Of a DNA stretch of 64,000 bases, positions 56,603 to 64,000 are shown one piece after another. Each line of letters starts with the position of its first letter. Positions within the stretch are counted from its first letter, which is position 1. Both the position numbers and the translations under genes were made by a program. Origin of the DNA: Streptomyces flaveolus (GTDB lineage Bacteria > Actinomycetota > Actinomycetes > Streptomycetales > Streptomycetaceae); contig NZ_JNWV01000003.1 of assembly GCF_000716535.1 (NCBI RefSeq), forward strand, positions 124,001 through 188,000. The letters run 5' to 3'. Below the pieces are notes generated by a model. That model was not told where the DNA came from and did no database searches. It saw only the letters and a list, made by a program, of their open reading frames with translations.

Positions 56603-57334
56603 TCACCCGTGTCGGCTCGGCAAGTGGTACACGTGGAAGGCCTGGCCGATCACCGGCTGGGCCACGTTGCGCACGCGGACGCCCCCGCTGGTCATGCCGT
56701 GCTCGGTGCCGGCGTGTGCGTGGCCGTGGACCGCGAGGTCGGCACCGCCGGTGTCGATGGCCTCCGCGAGCAGGTAGCTGCCGAGGAACGGGTAGATCTC
56801 CAGCGGCTCCCCGGCCAGCGTGTCCGGCACCGGCGAGAAGTGGGTCAGCGCGATCCGTACGTCGCAGTCCCACTCGCTCAGGTTCTTCAGGGCGCTGTGC
56901 AGGCCGTCGGCGGTGCGCCGGGTGTAACGGACGAACTCCTTCATCAGCGGTTCGCCGAACTCCCCCGCGCAGCGGCCGACGAAGCCGCCGCCGAAGCCCT
57001 TGGTACCGGCGACCCCGATCCGGGCGCCGTCGGCGGTGACGACGGCCGCCTGCCCTTCGAGGACGTGCGCGCCCGCGTCCCGGAGTATCGCGGTGACCTC
57101 CTCGGGCCGCTCGTCGTGGTGGTCGTGGTTGCCGAGTACGGCGACGACGGGCACCCCGAGGTCCTTGATCTCCCGGGCGACGATCGCGGCCTCCTCCGGT
57201 GTTCCGTGGCGGGTGAGGTCGCCGGCGAGCAGCAGGACGTCGGCGCACGCGGGCAGTGTCTCGAAGGAGGGCCGCAGGGTGCCCTGGCTCTCGGGGCCCA
57301 TGTGGATGTCGCCCACGGCCGCGACGCGGATCAT
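56603..57334 (-). CDS. calcineurin-like metallophosphoesterase
   Basis: The 243-aa enzyme has all five family motifs: GDIHMG (GDxH), LLLAGDLTRHG, VAVLGNHDHHDE (GNHD), LTHFSPVPDT and VHGHAHAGTEHG (GHxH). It binds two metals and hydrolyses a phosphoester; the substrate is unknown. ATG 57334 overlaps the stop of the BON-domain gene, making it third in a coupled nucleotidyltransferase-BON-phosphoesterase operon. The convergent MFS gene lies beyond the repeats. Confidence 0.92.
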   Translation of the reverse strand: MIRVAAVGDIHMGPESQGTLRPSFETLPACADVLLLAGDLTRHGTPEEAAIVAREIKDLGVPVVAVLGNHDHHDERPEEVTAILRDAGAHVLEGQAAVVTADGARIGVAGTKGFGGGFVGRCAGEFGEPLMKEFVRYTRRTADGLHSALKNLSEWDCDVRIALTHFSPVPDTLAGEPLEIYPFLGSYLLAEAIDTGGADLAVHGHAHAGTEHGMTSGGVRVRNVAQPVIGQAFHVYHLPSRHG

Positions 57335-57609
57335 GTCAGGTCCTCTCCGTGGTCGGGCGAGGAGGTCCCGGCGATGAGCAGGTCGCTGTGGACCGGGTGC
57401 CCCGCCAGTTCCGCGCGGGCCATGCGCAGGATGTCGTCCCGGCACTGGGTGGACGGCACGGTGCCGGTGAGCAGGACGGTGTCGCCCCGCAGTTCGAGCC
57501 GTACGCCGAGTTCCGCGAGGTCTCCGCAGGCCAGGTGCTCTGCGAGGTGGGCGACGCGGTAGTCGAGGCTCCCTGCCGCCGGCGGGGGCGGCGGGCTCGT
57601 GTCGGTCAT
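57331..57609 (-). CDS. BON-domain small protein
   Basis: The 92-aa product has a Pro-rich N-terminus. One BON-like domain follows (about 15-85; DYRVAHLAEHLACGDLAELG, VRLELRGDTVLLTGTVPSTQ, RAELAGHPVHSDL). BON domains usually bind membranes or phospholipids, but there is no signal peptide here. It overlaps both neighbours by 4 nt, so it is translated with them. Confidence 0.8.
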   Translation of the reverse strand: MTDTSPPPPPAAGSLDYRVAHLAEHLACGDLAELGVRLELRGDTVLLTGTVPSTQCRDDILRMARAELAGHPVHSDLLIAGTSSPDHGEDLT

Positions 57610-58292
57610 GGCTGCCCCTCCTGGGCGTCGATCACGTTCAGCCGTTCGAGGAGGAAGAGGAAGGCGGCCGGCATGGGCTGGCCGCCGCAGGTCGTGCGGA
57701 CCTCGTCCCAGTCGACCTTCTCGCGGACGGCGCGGGCCACCGGCAGGACCGACCCGAAGTCGCAGTAGTGTTCCGAGAAGGCGCTGATCAGGCTGCGGAT
57801 CAGGTCGGTCGGCGACAGGACGGGCATGAGCACCGAGTCGACCGGCAGGACGTGGGCCCGGTCGAGCATGTCGCGGGTGACGGGCTGGTGGGCCAGCGCG
57901 AAGATGATGTCGATGTTCTGCCCGTGGCAGGTGGTCTTCACCAGCCAGTCCTCCGGCGGGGTCCGCACGGGCAGGCCGGCCTCGCGCAGTGTTCCGGCCA
58001 CCGCTTCGGCGTCCTCGGGCAGGATGGCGAAGTCCGCGTCGTGCTGGAGATAGCGGCTGCCGCCGTGGGCGTAGACGGCCACGCTCCCGGCGAGCGCGAA
58101 GTGGTGGCCCGCGCGTTTGAGGAGTGCGCCGATCTCCTTGGCGGCCTCCAGGATCGCCTGGCTGCGGTCGTGCGGCAGTTGCGCCGAGTCCGGCGCGGAC
58201 GAGAACCCCGGGTCCGGCCCGTCCGCGGCGAGGCGGAGTTCGGTGACCTCCGGTCGCCGGAGGGGCGCGGTGTCCTCCCCGTTGTGCGTCAT
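57606..58292 (-). CDS. nucleotidyltransferase-fold protein
   Basis: The 228-aa product resembles minimal nucleotidyltransferases of the AbiEii/MNT type: HFALAGSVAVYAHGG gives the GS motif and YLQHDADFAILPED gives the DxD pair. A charged N-terminus precedes the domain. The family transfers nucleotides to proteins, RNA or small molecules; the target is unknown here. ATG 58292 follows GGAGAGGTC. It is first of three overlapped genes. Confidence 0.8.
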   Translation of the reverse strand: MTHNGEDTAPLRRPEVTELRLAADGPDPGFSSAPDSAQLPHDRSQAILEAAKEIGALLKRAGHHFALAGSVAVYAHGGSRYLQHDADFAILPEDAEAVAGTLREAGLPVRTPPEDWLVKTTCHGQNIDIIFALAHQPVTRDMLDRAHVLPVDSVLMPVLSPTDLIRSLISAFSEHYCDFGSVLPVARAVREKVDWDEVRTTCGGQPMPAAFLFLLERLNVIDAQEGQP

Positions 58293-58590
58293 GACCTCTC
58301 CATTCGGCACCCTCACGTCCCGGGGCGGCCGGATCGGCCCCGGGGTCCGTACGGGTACCCGGCGCGTCGCCGGCGACACGACGTGACCGGAAGGGTTCAC
58401 CCCTTCGATGCCGAGCGCCGGAGCGCTGGGTGCCGGGGGCCGGGTGGGACCGGCCGGGCCCTGCCCGCCGGTGCCGGTTCCGGTGCCGGTGTCGACGGCC
58501 GGCTGGGCGGCTGGTTCGGTGGCAGTCGCCGTGCGGCAGCAGCCCCTCAGCGAGTGGCCGGTCGACCAGGCCGGGAGCACGCTGGTAGGC

Positions 58591-59736
58591 ATGGCACCCG
58601 GGGCCGCGCGCGTCCGCCTCCGGCAGCCGTGGCAGTCGGTCCACGCGCTGCTGGTGTTGCCGGTCGTGCTCATCGTGGTGATCACCGTGGTGGACCTGCG
58701 GCTGCCCTGGGACATCCATGTCGGGCCGGCCCTGGTGATCGCGCCCGCGCTCACCCCCTCCTTCGCCGGTCCCCGGGCGACGGCGGGCATCGGGGCACTC
58801 GCGATGGTCGCCCAGCTCCTCATCGGCCTCCACCGCGGTGGGCTCGCCACCACCAACCACGTCGTGCAACTCATCACCCTCGCGGTCCTCGTGGTGCTCA
58901 CCGTTCTCTACAGCGCCCTGCGCGAACGCCGGCAGGCCCAGCTCGCCCAGGTCCGCACGGTCGCCGAGGCCGCACAGCACGTCCTGATGTGGCCGTTGCC
59001 CGAGCAGATCGGCCCGCTGCGGATCGCCTCGCTGTACCTGGCCGCGGAGGACGAGGCCCAGATCGGCGGCGATCTCTACGCGGCGACCGTGAGCGACGGC
59101 TCGGTCCGCCTCCTCATCGGCGACGTCCGCGGCAAGGGGCTGCCCGCCATCGGCGAGGCCGCGCTGCTGCTCGGCTCGTTCCGGGAGAGCGCCCACCGGC
59201 ACATCCCGCTGGTCGAGCTGGCGAGCCGGCTGGACCAGAGCGTGACCCGCTACGCGGCCGATCTGGAGACTCCCGAGGAGGAGGGCGAGCGGTTCGCCAC
59301 CGCGCTGCTCGTGGAGATCCCGGACCGCGACCCGCTCACCCGGTTGACCAGTTGCGGTCATCCCCCGCCGCTGCTGCTGAGCCCGGGGCACGTCGTGACC
59401 GTCCCGAGCCTGCACCCGTCGCCGCCGCTCGGGGTGCACGCGGGCGCCGAGCACACCCTGGACGTGTTCTCCTTCGAGCCGGGCGACACGCTGCTGCTGT
59501 ACACGGACGGGGTCATGGAGGCCCGGGACGAGCGCGGTCAGTTCTATCCGCTCGCCGACCGGGTCGCGCGGTGGACCGAGGACAGCCCCGAGGCGCTGAT
59601 GCACCACCTGCGGCGCGATCTGCTCGCCCATGTCGGCGGCCGGCTCGGCGACGACGCCGCCCTCATAGCGGTCCACCGCACCCCCGTCGAGCGCCGCCAC
59701 CACCACGGCCGCGGCGAGATGGCCCACCACGGGTGA
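58591..59736 (+). CDS. membrane-bound PP2C/SpoIIE-type phosphatase (second paralogue)
   Basis: The 381-aa product has about four N-terminal spans (residues 15-110) and a C-terminal PP2C domain (GGDLYAATVSDGSVRLLIGD, VRGKGLPAIGEAALLLGSF, SCGHPPPLLL, LLYTDGVMEARD, GDDAALIAV). It matches the protein at 11269-12417 in length, layout and many motifs, so the two are paralogues. The ATG at 58591 is chosen as the family-like start (MAPGAARVRLRQPW); the ribosome site is weak. Its C-terminus is His/Arg-rich. Confidence 0.88.
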   Translation: MAPGAARVRLRQPWQSVHALLVLPVVLIVVITVVDLRLPWDIHVGPALVIAPALTPSFAGPRATAGIGALAMVAQLLIGLHRGGLATTNHVVQLITLAVLVVLTVLYSALRERRQAQLAQVRTVAEAAQHVLMWPLPEQIGPLRIASLYLAAEDEAQIGGDLYAATVSDGSVRLLIGDVRGKGLPAIGEAALLLGSFRESAHRHIPLVELASRLDQSVTRYAADLETPEEEGERFATALLVEIPDRDPLTRLTSCGHPPPLLLSPGHVVTVPSLHPSPPLGVHAGAEHTLDVFSFEPGDTLLLYTDGVMEARDERGQFYPLADRVARWTEDSPEALMHHLRRDLLAHVGGRLGDDAALIAVHRTPVERRHHHGRGEMAHHG

Positions 59737-59796
59737 ACGCCCGGCGGGGACGCCGTCCCTGCACGACAGGGGCCGGACGCCGGTACGGCCCACGAT

Positions 59797-60525
59797 GCGG
59801 GCATCGGCCACCCGGGGCCCCCTGGCCCGCCACCGGTGAACGCCCGGCAGTGCCGCCGACCGGGGCACGATCCGGGAGCCGGGCACCGGAGGACGTCAGC
59901 CGACGCACGATCCGGGCATCGGCCACCCGAGGGCACCGGCCCCCGGCCCGCCACCACTGAGCACCCGGCAGGACCGCCGCCCGAGGCACGATCCGGGAGC
60001 CGGGCACCGGAGGACACCAGCCGGCACACGATCCGGGCATCGGCCACCCCAGGACACCGGCCCCGGCCCGCCACCACAGAGCGCCCGGCAATGCCGTCGC
60101 TCGCCCTTGGGCCGGGCACCGGGGACGCCAGCCGGCACACGACCAAGCCCGGGCACCGGAGGACGCCGACCGACGCACGACCCAGGCCGGGCACCGGAGG
60201 ACGCCGACCGACGCACGACCCAGGCCGGGCACCGGGGGACGCCGACCGACGCACGACCCAGGCCGGGCACCGGAGGACGCCAGCCGGCGCACGATCCGGG
60301 CATCGGCCATCGGCCACCCGAGGGCACCGGCCCCCGGCCCGCCACCACAGAGCGCCCCGGCGATGCCGACGCTCGCCCCCGGGCCGAGCACCCGAGGACG
60401 CCAGCCGACGCACCCAGGGCCGAGCACCCCGGGACGCCGACCGACCCACGACCAGGCCCGAGCACCGGGGGACGCCAGCCGGCGCACGATCCGGGCATCG
60501 GCCGCCCGAGGACACCGGTCCGTGG
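59797..60525. repeat. GC-rich nested tandem-repeat array
   Basis: The roughly 730 bp are built of related units. A core of 38 nt (starting AGGCCGGGCACCGGAGGACG) occurs in near-perfect tandem from about 60182 to 60295. A longer unit containing ACGATCCGGGCATCGGCCA recurs near 59909, 60029, 60293 and 60485. Several frames are open on both strands because the repeats lack stops, but no ribosome site, domain or sensible protein is present. The rest of 59737-60731 holds no gene except the ribosome site for the NLP gene. Confidence 0.85.
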
Positions 60526-60731
60526 ACGACCCGTGTGTCGGCCGACCCGCGTCTTACGGCCGGAACCAGGGCGAACGCCTGACTTCCGGCGGATAGCGGT
60601 ACGACAGCACCCAGTCGGGTGCCTTCGGCCGCCACGTTCAACTGGCCTTGCGGCAAAGTTCAGTTCAGGGGGTGGCCCCTCCTGCCGAGGCGTTGCGAGA
60701 ATCTGCGGCGCCTCGACAACAGGGAGCCCAC

Positions 60732-61490
60732 GTGCGTCAGTTGACCTCCGCGATCGCCGCCGCCCTCGGCGCGCTCGCCCTCGTCCTCACCTCGTCCGGC
60801 ACCGCCGACGCCAACGTCCTGCAGTTGCTGCCGCAGAACGCCGACGGCCTGGAACAGACCTTCTCCCCTGCCTACGACTACGACGGCGACGGCTGTTACG
60901 CCACCGCCGCCATCGGCAGCGACGGCACCATCAACCCCGGCCTGAAGCTGGGCGGCGACGTCAACGGCCACTGCCACGACTACGCGCAGCTCGCCAACGC
61001 CAACACCTACTCGCGCGAGAAGTGCAACAACGGCTGGTGCGCGGTGATGTACGCCAGCTACTTCGAGAAAGACCAGGCGACCCTCGGTCCCGCCGCCATC
61101 GGGCACACCCACGACTGGGAGCACGTGGTGGTGTGGATCAAGGACGACACCGTGCAGTACGTCTCGGTCTCCCAGCACTCCGGGTACCAGGTGGCGAACC
61201 GCTCCTCGGTGCGCTTCGACGGCACCCACCCGAAGATCGTCTACCACAAGGACGGCGTCTCCACCCACTGCTTCCGGTTCGCCGGCTCCAACGACGAGCC
61301 GCCGGAGAACGTGACGGGCGGCTGGTTCTACCCGCGGCTGGTCGGCTGGAACGGCTACCCGGCGGGCTACCGCGAGAAGCTGCTGAGCGCGGACTTCGGG
61401 GCGGCCACGATCAAGATCGACGACGGCGACTTCCAGTACGCGCTGGCAAACTCGATGCCGTCGGGCATCCCCTTCGACCCCAACGCCTGA
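60732..61490 (+). CDS. NPP1/NLP necrosis- and ethylene-inducing-like secreted protein
   Basis: The 252-aa product has a signal peptide (about 1-28, AAALGALALVLTSSGTADA). The NPP1 domain follows, with the family heptapeptide GHTHDWE (consensus GHRHDWE), flanked by CAVMYASYFEKDQA and VVVWIKDDTVQYVSVSQHSG. Four Cys are present. In plant-associated microbes, NLPs permeabilise eudicot membranes by binding sphingolipids; saprophytic Streptomyces also carry them. GTG 60732 follows GGGAG. It is preceded by the long repeat array and followed by a strong terminator. Confidence 0.93.
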   Translation: MRQLTSAIAAALGALALVLTSSGTADANVLQLLPQNADGLEQTFSPAYDYDGDGCYATAAIGSDGTINPGLKLGGDVNGHCHDYAQLANANTYSREKCNNGWCAVMYASYFEKDQATLGPAAIGHTHDWEHVVVWIKDDTVQYVSVSQHSGYQVANRSSVRFDGTHPKIVYHKDGVSTHCFRFAGSNDEPPENVTGGWFYPRLVGWNGYPAGYREKLLSADFGAATIKIDDGDFQYALANSMPSGIPFDPNA

Positions 61491-61542
61491 CCCCGGGCGC
61501 GCTCACCGGTCCGGTCCCGGCGCCGGGGCGGCGGCACCCGGC

Positions 61543-61587
61543 GGGCGCGGGTCCCGCTCCGAATGGGGCGGGGCGGGGCCCGCGCCC
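61543..61587. terminator. bidirectional hairpin terminator
   Basis: GGGCGCGGGTCCCGC (61543-61557) pairs with GCGGGGCCCGCGCCC (61573-61587), 15 bp with one mismatch. It lies between the convergent NLP and small secreted protein genes. Confidence 0.75.
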
Positions 61588-61597
61588 GGCGCCCCGG

Positions 61598-62098
61598 TCA
61601 GCCGGCCGGCTTGAGGTCGGTGATCTTCAAGGTCTTCAGGTCGGACTGCACGTCGATCCGGCTGACCTGCGCGTGCGGCCCGTCCCCCCAGGTGAGCGTG
61701 ACCCTGCTGGTGGCGTGGCCGGCACCGGAACCGGTGTAGGCCACCTTCCACCTCACCGGCACGTTCTGCGCGAACAGGATGCCGTCGGCGTGCTCCTTCT
61801 TCTCGTAGGCGGCGACCTTCTTCCGCGCGGCGGCGGAGAGGTAGAAGCCGCGCAGCGCCTTCGCGCCGGCCGCGGCGGTCGGGTCGTCGGTGGCCCAGAC
61901 GGCGTCGATGTAGGCGCCGTAGAAGTCGGCCACGTGCTGGGTGACGTTCCTCGGGTCGCCCTGCGCGGACGACACGGCGGCGGCACGGGTCGTGCCGCTC
62001 GCGGAGGCCCCCGCCAGGGCGGGCGTGACGGCGGCCAGGGTGAGGCCGGCCGTGAGGGCAGCGGCGGTCAGGAGAGTCTTACGGCTGCGCATGGACAT
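61598..62098 (-). CDS. secreted hypothetical protein
   Basis: The 166-aa product has a signal peptide (about 1-30, TLLTAAALTAGLTLAAVTPA). A small alpha+beta domain follows (about 45-166; NVTQHVADFYGAYIDAVWAT, GFYLSAAARKKVAAYEKKE, GILFAQNVPVRWKVAYTGSG). I recognise no family. I prefer ATG 62098 because GGGGGA lies 9 nt upstream; ATG 62107 and 62092 are alternatives. Confidence 0.75.
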   Translation of the reverse strand: MSMRSRKTLLTAAALTAGLTLAAVTPALAGASASGTTRAAAVSSAQGDPRNVTQHVADFYGAYIDAVWATDDPTAAAGAKALRGFYLSAAARKKVAAYEKKEHADGILFAQNVPVRWKVAYTGSGAGHATSRVTLTWGDGPHAQVSRIDVQSDLKTLKITDLKPAG

Positions 62099-62207
62099 GT
62101 GTCCCATTCCCCCGGTTTCTTCGCGACCGGTCTGATCCCGGCCGTCGACAGACCCTAAGACCGCTTTCCCCCCGCCCCGGTTCCCCTTTCCACTCCACTC
62201 TTTCCGG

Positions 62208-62684
62208 TCATTTCCGGTGCGGCCGCTCCCGCCCTTCGACGAGTCGGGCGAGGTTGTCCAGGGCCATGCGGGTGCCCCGTTCGTTGTCCTCGGGCGGAAT
62301 CGCGTCGGCGACGCCCTCGTGCCGGATCTCCACGTCCGTGCCGCCGTCGGCCGCGGTGAGCGTCGTCGTCATGGTCATCGGGGACCGCAGGGCGTCGTCG
62401 CCGGTCTCGAAGGCGAGGACCTCGACGACCAGGGCGCCGGGCACGAGCCGGGCGAAGTGGCCCCGGTAGGTGTCCGTGCGCCCGTCCGACTTCCCGGCGC
62501 CGGCCGGGTCGTCGTAGGTGAGGGAGACCCGGAAGGCTCCGCCCTCACGGGCGTCGAAGGTGTGCACGCGGGCGGTCATGCCTGCCGGGACCCGCCAGGC
62601 CGCGACCGCCCCCGGGTCGGTCAGGGCCCGGTAGACGGCGTGCGGGGGCGCCTGCACGTGCCGGGTGACGCGGGTGGTGTACAT
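62208..62684 (-). CDS. SRPBCC/AHSA1-domain protein
   Basis: The 158-aa product is one START-like AHSA1 fold: HVQAPPHAVYRALTDPGAVAAWRVPAGM at the start, FDAREGGAFRVSLTY in the middle, and EIRHEGVADAIPPED before the long C-terminal helix. The fold holds hydrophobic ligands; its role is unknown. No signal peptide. ATG 62684 gives the usual N-terminus. Confidence 0.9.
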   Translation of the reverse strand: MYTTRVTRHVQAPPHAVYRALTDPGAVAAWRVPAGMTARVHTFDAREGGAFRVSLTYDDPAGAGKSDGRTDTYRGHFARLVPGALVVEVLAFETGDDALRSPMTMTTTLTAADGGTDVEIRHEGVADAIPPEDNERGTRMALDNLARLVEGRERPHRK

Positions 62685-62780
62685 GGGCTCACGGTAGCGG
62701 CCGGCGCCCGCCCCGGCCGTCGTACGACGGGAGGCGGGGCCGAGGTCCGGGAGGTGGGTCGGACCCCGGCCCCGGGTCTG

Positions 62781-63611
62781 TCACGGCTTGCGGGCGACCG
62801 CGCCGTACATCGCGATGTCCTCGTCCCGGATGCCCTGTTCGCCGCTGCCGTCGGGGTGCCACTTGTGCACCTGGACGATGCCGGGTTCGACCAGGTCCAG
62901 GCCCGTGAAGAACTCGTGGGCCTCGTCCAGGGTGCGCAGCCGCATCGGCATGTTCCGGGCCGCGTACTCGCGGGCGACCCGGCCCACCTCCTCGGGCGCG
63001 AACTCGGCGGTGCCGATGGACATCGCCAGGTGGCTGCCGGACGGCAGCGGCTCCAGCAGCCGCCGTACGACGCCGACCGCGTCGTCCGCGTCCAGCATGA
63101 AGTGGACGATCGCGATGACGGTGAGGGCGACGGGCCGGCTCAGGTCCAGGGTCTCGCGCAGCTCGGGGGCGTCCAGGATGGCCGCCGGGTCACGGAAGTC
63201 GGCCTCGATGTAGGCGGTCCGGCCCTCGGGGGCGCTGGCCAGCAGGCCCTGGGAGAGGGTGAGCACGATCGGGTCGTTGTCGACGTAGACGACCCGGGAC
63301 TCGGGGGCCACCGCCTGGGCGATCTCGTGCAGGTTCGGCGAGGTCGGGATGCCGGTGCCGATGTCGAGGAACTGGCGCATGCTCGCCTCCTCGGCGAGCC
63401 AGCGCACGGCACGGTTCATGAAGTCGCGGTTGGCCCGCATGTGCACCGGGAGAGCGGGCCACTCCCGGGACATGGCGTCGCCCGCCTCCTTGTCGGCGGG
63501 GTAGTAGTCCTTGCCGCCGAGTATGTAGTCGTAGATGCGGGCGGAGTGGGCATTCTCGGTGTCGATCCGGTCGGCCGGCCATCCGTTGTCGGGCAACGCC
63601 GTGTCTCCCAT
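62781..63611 (-). CDS. DUF574 (PF04672) SAM-dependent methyltransferase-like protein
   Basis: The 276-aa product has DUF574 landmarks: HSARIYDYILGGKDYYPAD, RANRDFMNRAVRWLAEE, the SAM-binding motif QFLDIGTGIPTSPNLHEIAQ, VVYVDNDPIVL and HFMLDADDAVGVVRRL. These proteins are highly multiplied in Streptomyces, and their substrates are unknown. It lies beside a DUF5753 regulator, a common pairing. Confidence 0.93.
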   Translation of the reverse strand: MGDTALPDNGWPADRIDTENAHSARIYDYILGGKDYYPADKEAGDAMSREWPALPVHMRANRDFMNRAVRWLAEEASMRQFLDIGTGIPTSPNLHEIAQAVAPESRVVYVDNDPIVLTLSQGLLASAPEGRTAYIEADFRDPAAILDAPELRETLDLSRPVALTVIAIVHFMLDADDAVGVVRRLLEPLPSGSHLAMSIGTAEFAPEEVGRVAREYAARNMPMRLRTLDEAHEFFTGLDLVEPGIVQVHKWHPDGSGEQGIRDEDIAMYGAVARKP

Positions 63612-63679
63612 TCGGTCGGTGGGGCTCGGGGCTTCGCGTCAGCAGGTACGAGGGCGGGGCGGGCGGGTGGCGGGGCGGG

Positions 63680-64000
63680 TCACAACTCCTTGCGCAGCGT
63701 GGCCAGTAGCGTCTCGGTCTTCCTGGCGGACGCGGCCTGGGCGCTCAGCCGGTCCAGGGCCTCCCGGTAGACCACGACCTCGTCGGCCTTGTCCAGGTAG
63801 ACCGCCCCGACGAGGCCGCTGAGATAGGCGATGTCCGGCAGTTCGCGGGCCCGGAACCGGAAGACGTGGAAGGCGCCGGCCGACAGGGCGGGGTGCGGGC
63901 CGTTGGCGAACGGCATGAGCTGCACGGTGACCTGGGGCAGCCGGTTGACCTCGATGAGGTGGTCGATCTGCGCGCGCATCACCTCGGGACCGCCGACCGG
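63680..64000 (-). CDS. DUF5753 (Scr1-type) helix-turn-helix regulator, 5' partial
   Basis: The frame runs off the right edge. The visible 106 residues are the C-terminal end of DUF5753 (RAQIDHLIEVNRLPQVTVQL, HPALSAGAFHVFRF, IAYLSGLVGAVYLDKADEV, ALDRLSAQAASARKTETLL). The N-terminal XRE domain must lie beyond 64000. Such regulators pair with DUF397 proteins and control development or secondary metabolism. It is followed at 69 nt by the methyltransferase gene on the same strand. Confidence 0.9.
   Translation of the reverse strand, partial: PVGGPEVMRAQIDHLIEVNRLPQVTVQLMPFANGPHPALSAGAFHVFRFRARELPDIAYLSGLVGAVYLDKADEVVVYREALDRLSAQAASARKTETLLATLRKEL

Noticed and set aside
59797..60525. CRISPR array
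   Set aside because: Units are contiguous or nested with no unique spacers of constant length, and there are no cas genes.
59544..60656. Long open frames on both strands over the repeat array
   Set aside because: Stops are absent because of repeat composition. Products are repetitive Arg/Pro/Gly/Ala strings without starts or ribosome sites.

Overview
The window is high-GC actinobacterial chromosome and almost certainly Streptomyces. It carries a cvnABCD conservon with its paired P450 genes, an RsbR/S/T partner-switching operon, several SpoIIE-type phosphatases, a DUF574 methyltransferase beside a DUF5753 regulator, a furS-cpeB oxidative-stress locus, and secreted enzymes with Streptomyces-type signal peptides. 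I see no rRNA, tRNA, CRISPR array or intact insertion sequence. The texture is accessory: many single genes, several decayed genes and two repeat arrays.

1-7.4 kb: the 3' part of a beta-lactamase-like serine hydrolase, then a haem/peroxide-stress locus of hbpS, katG (cpeB) and furS. The sensor-regulator pair expected next to hbpS (senS-senR) has collapsed into one chimeric ORF. A coiled-coil protein, a His/Gly/Tyr-rich secreted protein and a decayed monooxygenase follow. 7.4-11.2 kb: a three-subunit molybdenum aldehyde oxidoreductase of the PaoABC type. 11.2-16.4 kb: a minus-strand DUF6081-like/TetR/PP2C operon, then an MmyB-like regulator divergent from an SDR gene. A 73-bp inverted copy of the regulator-SDR intergenic region lies in front of the DUF6081-like gene. 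A frameshifted tautomerase remnant follows.

16.6-25.3 kb: a membrane acyltransferase, a five-gene rsbR-rsbS-rsbT-phosphatase-phosphatase operon and a large katE catalase. 25.7-34.5 kb: a PLP basic amino acid decarboxylase, an M20 amidohydrolase, an ANTAR protein, an AraC regulator and two large secreted carbohydrate-associated proteins. 34.6-38.2 kb: an FAD monooxygenase. Next to it is a 259-residue protein that I read as a fused pair of histone folds, the first H2A-like and the second H2B-like. Then come a dead ATP-dependent DNA ligase fragment and a Ppx/GppA phosphatase. 38.3-46.5 kb: small secreted proteins, a PL7 alginate lyase, a secreted beta-propeller, pyruvate carboxylase, a dead luciferase-like monooxygenase and a rhomboid-like membrane protein.

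47-52.7 kb: a full conservon (cvnA-B-C-D, a CYP157-type P450 lacking ExxR, and a CYP154-type P450). 52.8-59.7 kb: an aldo/keto reductase, small membrane proteins, an MFS exporter, a tightly overlapped nucleotidyltransferase-BON-metallophosphoesterase operon and a second membrane PP2C phosphatase. 59.8-60.5 kb: a noncoding GC-rich tandem-repeat array. 60.7-64 kb: an NLP (NPP1) necrosis-inducing-like protein, a small secreted protein, an SRPBCC protein, a DUF574 methyltransferase and the C-terminal part of a DUF5753 regulator cut by the window end.

The strongest candidate for something new is the histone-like doublet at 35868-36647. Next come the senS-senR deletion fusion, the duplicated regulator-SDR control region and the 59.8-60.5 kb repeat array.
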